DNA of 9,225 nt from the NCBI GenBank assembly GCA_958346135.1, contig CATVQN010000026.1:1-9225 (forward strand). Direction: 5' to 3'. Source of the stretch: an uncultured Eubacteriales bacterium. Its GTDB lineage: Bacteria > Bacillota > Clostridia > Monoglobales > Monoglobaceae. Within the stretch, counting starts at the first letter, position 1. Every line of letters begins with the position of its first letter. Positions 5,578-9,225 of the stretch are shown here, piece after piece. Made by a program: the position numbers and the translations under genes. Below the pieces are notes generated by a model that worked only from the letters and a program-made list of their open reading frames with translations, was not told the DNA's origin and searched no databases.

Positions 5578-7437
5578 CTATTTTAAATATAGCATCAAAA
5601 CCGCCAGATCTGCCGGCGAAACCCCGGAGATACGGGAGGCCTGTCCCAGATTTTCTGGACGTATTTTATCCAGTTTCTGCCGCGCCTCCAGCCGCAAACC
5701 GTCCATATTCAGATAATCCATCTTTGGCGGGATCGCCTTATGTTCCAGTTTTTTAAACTGCGCCGCCTGACTTTGCTGGCGTTTGATGTACCCTTCATAT
5801 TTAATGGAAATTTCCGCTTGCTCCCAAACCTCACGGGGGAGCACCGGACGCTCCGTATCAAAAGGCGCAAGGGAAAGATACTCTACCTGGGGGCGTTTCA
5901 GCAGCTCCGCCGCCCGGATTCCGGATTTCAGCGGTGTACTCCCCACCGATTCCAAATACTCCTGGAGTGCCGGAGAGGGAGGGAGGGTCAGGCTCTCCAA
6001 CCGCTTGATTTCCTGCTCGATGGCGGCCTTCTTTTCCAAAAACCGCTGATACCGTTCCTCTGAAATCAGTCCGATTTCATATCCCAGCGGTGTCAGCCGC
6101 AAATCCGCATTGTCCTGCCGCAGCAACAGCCGGTATTCCGACCGGGAGGTCATCATCCGGTACGGCTCATTGGTACCCTTGGTCACCAGATCGTCAATCA
6201 GTGTCCCAATATAGGCCTGGGACCGATCCAGCACCACTGCCGGCAGTCCCGAAAGACTCCGGGCGGCGTTGATTCCCGCTATCAGTCCCTGTGCCGCCGC
6301 CTCCTCGTAGCCGGAGGTACCATTAAACTGTCCCGCGCCAAACAATCCCGGTATCTTTTTAAATTCTAAAGACGGCTTCAGCTGCAGGGGGTCAGCGCAG
6401 TCATATTCGATGGCATAAGCGTTGCGCATCACCTGGGCGTGCTCAAACCCCGGCAGGGAATGAATCATCTCCAGCTGGACATCCTCAGGCATACTGCTGG
6501 AAAACCCCTGAAGATACATCTCCTCGGTATCCAGACCCATGGGCTCTACAAACAACTGGTGCCGCTCCTTGTCCTTAAACCGGACAATTTTATCCTCAAT
6601 GGACGGGCAATACCGGGGGCCAATACCTTTAATATCCCCCCCATAGAGGGGAGAGCGATGCAGATTATCCAAAATAATCTGTTTGGTTTTTTCATTGGTA
6701 TAGGTGATGTAACAGGAGATTCGATTTTTCAGTTCGCCGGTTGTAGCAAAGGAAAAGGGGGTAATTTCCTCATCTCCCATCTGCTCCTCCAGCTTTGAAA
6801 AATCAATACTCCTGCGATGGATTCTGGGCGGAGTTCCGGTCTTGAAACGCACCAGCTCCACTCCGATTTTTCGAAGATTTTGAGACAGCTCGGTAGCCGG
6901 GAATACCCCGTCCGGACCGCTCTCCTGGCTAAATTCTCCGATAATAATTCGGGATTTCAAATAGGTTCCGGTACAAACCACCGCCGCCCGACAAAGGTAT
7001 TCTGCACCGCTGCGGGTAATCACCGACCGTACCGCACCCTCACCGTTGCATGTAATATCCACGATCTCCGCCTGGCGCAAATCCAGATTTTCCGCCAGCT
7101 CCAGACGGTGCTTCATCTCGGTCTGGTATTTTCTCCGATCGATCTGCGCCCGGAGAGAATGCACCGCCGGCCCCTTGCCCCGATTCAAAATCCTGGACTG
7201 AATGAAGGTGCTGTCCGCCGCCTTTCCCATCTCACCGCCAAGGGCGTCAATCTCCCTCACAAGGTGACCCTTGGCGGTTCCACCGATGCTGGGATTACAG
7301 GGGAGATTTGCCACTCCGTCTAAGCTGATGGAAAACAGGCAGGTGCGCATCCCCAGCCGGGAGGCGGCGAAAGCCGCCTCAATTCCCGCATGGCCGGCAC
7401 CGATGACCGCAATATCATAAGTATCCGCAATAAACAA
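5578..7437 (-). CDS. mnmG: tRNA uridine-5-carboxymethylaminomethyl modification enzyme MnmG (GidA)
   Basis: This 619-residue protein is MnmG, the FAD enzyme that with MnmE adds the carboxymethylaminomethyl group to U34 of certain tRNAs, using methylenetetrahydrofolate, glycine and NADH in the cytoplasm. The N terminus has the FAD-binding GAGHAG (residues 13-18). The two family cysteines fall at C47 (NLPCNPS) and C277 (GPRYCPSIEDK), the same positions as in the Escherichia coli protein. The second signature, AGQFNGTSGYEEAAAQG, begins near residue 368. Length is close to the family norm. The start is a TTG at 7437, supported by GAGGAG eight bases upstream and by correct placement of the FAD motif; no better ATG exists nearby. 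MnmG often sits beside mnmE and rsmG in Firmicutes; here fhs is immediately upstream and a lipoprotein gene downstream. Confidence 0.98.
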   Translation of the reverse strand: MFIADTYDIAVIGAGHAGIEAAFAASRLGMRTCLFSISLDGVANLPCNPSIGGTAKGHLVREIDALGGEMGKAADSTFIQSRILNRGKGPAVHSLRAQIDRRKYQTEMKHRLELAENLDLRQAEIVDITCNGEGAVRSVITRSGAEYLCRAAVVCTGTYLKSRIIIGEFSQESGPDGVFPATELSQNLRKIGVELVRFKTGTPPRIHRRSIDFSKLEEQMGDEEITPFSFATTGELKNRISCYITYTNEKTKQIILDNLHRSPLYGGDIKGIGPRYCPSIEDKIVRFKDKERHQLFVEPMGLDTEEMYLQGFSSSMPEDVQLEMIHSLPGFEHAQVMRNAYAIEYDCADPLQLKPSLEFKKIPGLFGAGQFNGTSGYEEAAAQGLIAGINAARSLSGLPAVVLDRSQAYIGTLIDDLVTKGTNEPYRMMTSRSEYRLLLRQDNADLRLTPLGYEIGLISEERYQRFLEKKAAIEQEIKRLESLTLPPSPALQEYLESVGSTPLKSGIRAAELLKRPQVEYLSLAPFDTERPVLPREVWEQAEISIKYEGYIKRQQSQAAQFKKLEHKAIPPKMDYLNMDGLRLEARQKLDKIRPENLGQASRISGVSPADLAVLMLYLK

Positions 7438-7441
7438 AAAA

Positions 7442-7507
7442 TCAACTCCTCGGCTGTCCGGAAATTTCAGAAATCATTTCCGCAATCAAATTGTCCGCAC
7501 CCGGCAT
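7442..7507 (-). CDS. Possible 21-codon small ORF between fhs and mnmG
   Basis: An ATG at 7507 opens a frame of 21 codons beginning MPGADNLIAEMISEI and ending with TGA at 7444-7442, inside the mnmG ribosome binding site region and five bases before the mnmG TTG. The peptide looks plausible (amphipathic, no odd codons), and the stop position would suit translational coupling or leader control of mnmG. Against it: there is no clear ribosome binding site before the ATG, and a frame of this length arises easily by chance. The frame continues upstream into the end of fhs only to a nearby TGA, so it may equally be a remnant of a lost gene. Confidence 0.2.
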   Translation of the reverse strand: MPGADNLIAEMISEISGQPRS

Positions 7508-7514
7508 ATCCGGG
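7459..7514 (-). other. Two small inverted repeats in the fhs-mnmG gap
   Basis: On the minus strand, just after the fhs stop, CCCGG and CCGGG (7514-7500) flank a five-base loop. Further on, CGGAAAT (7482-7476) and ATTTCCG (7465-7459) are perfect seven-base arms around a ten-base loop. Neither is followed by a T run, so neither looks like a terminator and read-through from fhs into mnmG is plausible. The second ends eight bases before the mnmG ribosome binding site and could affect mRNA processing or initiation. Confidence 0.35.
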
Positions 7515-7515
7515 A

Positions 7516-9156
7516 CTAAAACAGTCCGGTAATGGTTCCGTCCTTGTCAATATCCATTCGGTTGGCCGCCGGCTCCTTCGGCAGACCCGGCATGGTCATC
7601 ACATCCCCGGTCAGGGCCACCACAAAGCCCGCTCCGGCAGAAACCCTCACCTCCCGCACGGTGACGGTAAAGCCCGTGGGTCTGCCCAAAAGCTTAGGGT
7701 TGTCCGACAGGGAATACTGGGTCTTTGCCATGCAGACAGGAAGCTTGTCATACCCAAGATTGGTCAGCTGCCGAATCTCATTCTCGGCCTTTGGGGTATA
7801 ATTCACACCGTCAGCGCCGTAAATCTCTTTGGCAATCGTTTCTATCTTCTCTTTAATCGGCAGTTTTTCATCATAAATAGGAGCAAAACTGCCGCTGCCG
7901 TCTGCCTTTTCAATAATCTCTGCCACCTTTTGCGCCAAGTCAATGCCGCCTTGGCCGCCCTTGGCGAATACCTCGCACAGGGATACGGGCACGCCCGCTT
8001 CTTTGCAGTAATCCTGAAGCATGGTCAGCTCAGCCTCGGTATCGGTGCCGAAGCGGTTGACCGCAACAAGCACCGGAAGTCCGTATTTCTGCATATTCTC
8101 CATATGTGCGCCGAGGTTTAAAAGCCCAGCCTTTAAGGCCTCTAAATTCTCTTTTTCCAGCTCTGTCTTAGAAACACCGCCGTTATATTTCAGCGCCCGC
8201 ACCGTGGCAACCAGTACCACAAGACTGGGCTTTAAGCCGCCGATGCGGCATTTGATGTCCAAAAATTTCTCGGCGCCCAGATCCGAGCCGAATCCCGCCT
8301 CGGTAATGCAGTAGTCCGCAAGCTTCAATCCCAGTTTTGTGGCCTGAATGGAGTTACAGCCATGGGCGATATTGGCAAAGGGGCCGCCATGCATAAGACA
8401 GGGGGTATTCTCCAGCGTCTGCACCAGATTCGGCTTAATGGCATCCTTTAACAATAACGCCATGGCGTTTGCCACCTTCAGCTGTCCGGCGGTTACCGGC
8501 CGGTTTTCCATATCATAGCCAATCACAATCCGGCTAAGACGCAGCTTTAAGTCCTCCATGTCGTCTGCCAGACAGAGAATTGCCATAATCTCACTGGCAA
8601 CCGTAATCATGAATCCGTCCTCTCTGGGAAAGCCGTTGACCTTGCCGCCAAGGCCTACCACCACCTGCCGCAGCGCCCGGTCGTTCATATCCAGACAACG
8701 CTTCCAGGTAATCCTGCGCAGATCAATTCCAAGGGCGTTGCCCTGGTGAATATGATTGTCAATGGCCGCAGACAATAAATTATTCGCAGCCGTAATCGCA
8801 TGCATATCCCCCGTAAAATGAAGGTTAATATCCTCCATGGGAACCACTTGGGCATAGCCGCCGCCGGCAGCGCCGCCCTTAACTCCCATAACCGGCCCCA
8901 TGGACGGCTCCCGCAGGGCAATGACGGCAGACTTTCCGATTTGTGCCATAGCCTGTCCCAGTCCGACTGTAGTTGTGGTCTTTCCCTCGCCGGCCGGCGT
9001 GGGGTTGATGGCCGTTACCAGCACCAGCTTACCATCCGGCCGCTGTGCCGCTGACTTCCACACGTCTTCTCCGAGCTTTGCCTTGTATTTTCCGTAGTAT
9101 TCCAAATCCTCCTCCGGAATATGCAGCTCCGCTGCAATTTCCCGAATCGGTTTCAT
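7516..9156 (-). CDS. fhs: Formate-tetrahydrofolate ligase (formyltetrahydrofolate synthetase)
   Basis: This 546-residue enzyme makes 10-formyltetrahydrofolate from formate, tetrahydrofolate and ATP, feeding purine synthesis, formyl-methionine and, in acetogens, the methyl branch of the Wood-Ljungdahl pathway. The nucleotide loop PTPAGEGKT is at residues 52-60. The first family signature GVKGGAAGGGY is at 91-101, HGGPFANIAHG at about 256-266, and the second signature VATVRALKYNGG at 316-327. The protein ends in GLF as is usual, and length is close to the family norm of about 555. The ATG at 9156 has AGGA seven bases upstream. The gene is the first of a possible fhs-mnmG-lipoprotein transcript; its promoter lies outside trustworthy sequence. 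Presence of fhs alone does not show that the organism is an acetogen, since many clostridia and other fermenters carry it. Confidence 0.98.
   Translation of the reverse strand: MKPIREIAAELHIPEEDLEYYGKYKAKLGEDVWKSAAQRPDGKLVLVTAINPTPAGEGKTTTTVGLGQAMAQIGKSAVIALREPSMGPVMGVKGGAAGGGYAQVVPMEDINLHFTGDMHAITAANNLLSAAIDNHIHQGNALGIDLRRITWKRCLDMNDRALRQVVVGLGGKVNGFPREDGFMITVASEIMAILCLADDMEDLKLRLSRIVIGYDMENRPVTAGQLKVANAMALLLKDAIKPNLVQTLENTPCLMHGGPFANIAHGCNSIQATKLGLKLADYCITEAGFGSDLGAEKFLDIKCRIGGLKPSLVVLVATVRALKYNGGVSKTELEKENLEALKAGLLNLGAHMENMQKYGLPVLVAVNRFGTDTEAELTMLQDYCKEAGVPVSLCEVFAKGGQGGIDLAQKVAEIIEKADGSGSFAPIYDEKLPIKEKIETIAKEIYGADGVNYTPKAENEIRQLTNLGYDKLPVCMAKTQYSLSDNPKLLGRPTGFTVTVREVRVSAGAGFVVALTGDVMTMPGLPKEPAANRMDIDKDGTITGLF
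8963..9017. repeat. 55-bp direct repeat, internal copy (fhs nucleotide-loop codons)
   Basis: This segment encodes fhs residues 47-65, including the ATP-binding loop, and is the genuine copy because the reading frame and protein family continue across it. It is repeated exactly at 9171-9225, 208 bp to the right in the same orientation; the bases flanking the left ends differ. Confidence 0.97.
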
Positions 9157-9170
9157 GGTCGCTTCCTGTG

Positions 9171-9225
9171 CCGACTGTAGTTGTGGTCTTTCCCTCGCCG
9201 GCCGGCGTGGGGTTGATGGCCGTTA
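9171..9225. repeat. 55-bp direct repeat, terminal copy, probably an assembly end artefact
   Basis: The last 55 bases are identical to 8963-9017. The match begins sharply at 9171 (preceding bases TG versus GT) and continues to the final base. If real, it would place a fragment of the fhs ATP-loop coding sequence immediately upstream of the fhs ribosome binding site, in a different frame from the fhs start. A length of exactly 55 at a sequence end is what de Bruijn assemblers with k = 55 produce, so this is more likely a graph-node overlap than chromosomal sequence. Confidence 0.9.

Noticed and set aside
7519..7554. EF-hand-like sequence DIDKDGTITG at the C terminus of Fhs
   Set aside because: A similar tail ending in GLF is usual in the Fhs family, and the acidic residue at the last calcium-loop position is absent, so it is not read as a calcium site.

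Overview
This window looks like a chromosomal segment of a Gram-positive anaerobe of the Firmicutes, most likely class Clostridia. The evidence is purine-rich AGGAGG-type ribosome binding sites before almost every gene, an SLH-domain cell-wall amidase, an LrgA/LrgB pair, a U32-family RNA hydroxylation protein, a lipoprotein with a Gram-positive style lipobox, and a formate-tetrahydrofolate ligase of the kind common in clostridia. Genes are moderately GC-rich, while the largest intergenic gap (2772-3159) is clearly AT-rich. No phage, transposon, CRISPR, tRNA or rRNA sequence was seen. I cannot name the species.

Layout: all genes but one are on the minus strand. Reading the minus strand from the right edge: fhs (9156-7516), a 78-bp intercistronic gap with small inverted repeats and a possible 21-codon ORF, mnmG (7437-5578, TTG start), and a lipoprotein gene (5565-4813) whose ribosome binding site overlaps the mnmG stop codon. 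These three could be one transcript. A single plus-strand gene follows (4304-4789), a SLOG/YpsA-like protein with its own near-consensus promoter; it converges on the lipoprotein gene and diverges from lrgA. Then come lrgA and lrgB (4231-3160, overlapping by 8 bp), an AT-rich 388-bp intergenic region, a secreted SLH/amidase gene (2771-1341), a terminator-like hairpin, and the U32-family gene (1282-56), which ends close to the left edge.

Functional themes: one-carbon folate metabolism and tRNA wobble modification (Fhs supplies one-carbon-loaded folate, MnmG with MnmE consumes methylenetetrahydrofolate to modify U34, and the U32 protein resembles TrhP enzymes that hydroxylate U34), plus the cell envelope (LrgAB, amidase, lipoprotein). 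These are mostly housekeeping genes. I see no convincing novel multi-gene defence or mobile system. The closest candidate for something unexplored is the divergent SLOG / LrgAB pair, and that link rests on position alone.

Data-quality note: the last 55 bases (9171-9225) are an exact copy of 8963-9017 inside fhs. The copy is exactly 55 bp and runs to the last base, which fits a de Bruijn assembly end (k = 55) better than real upstream sequence. The context upstream of fhs beyond about position 9170 should not be trusted.
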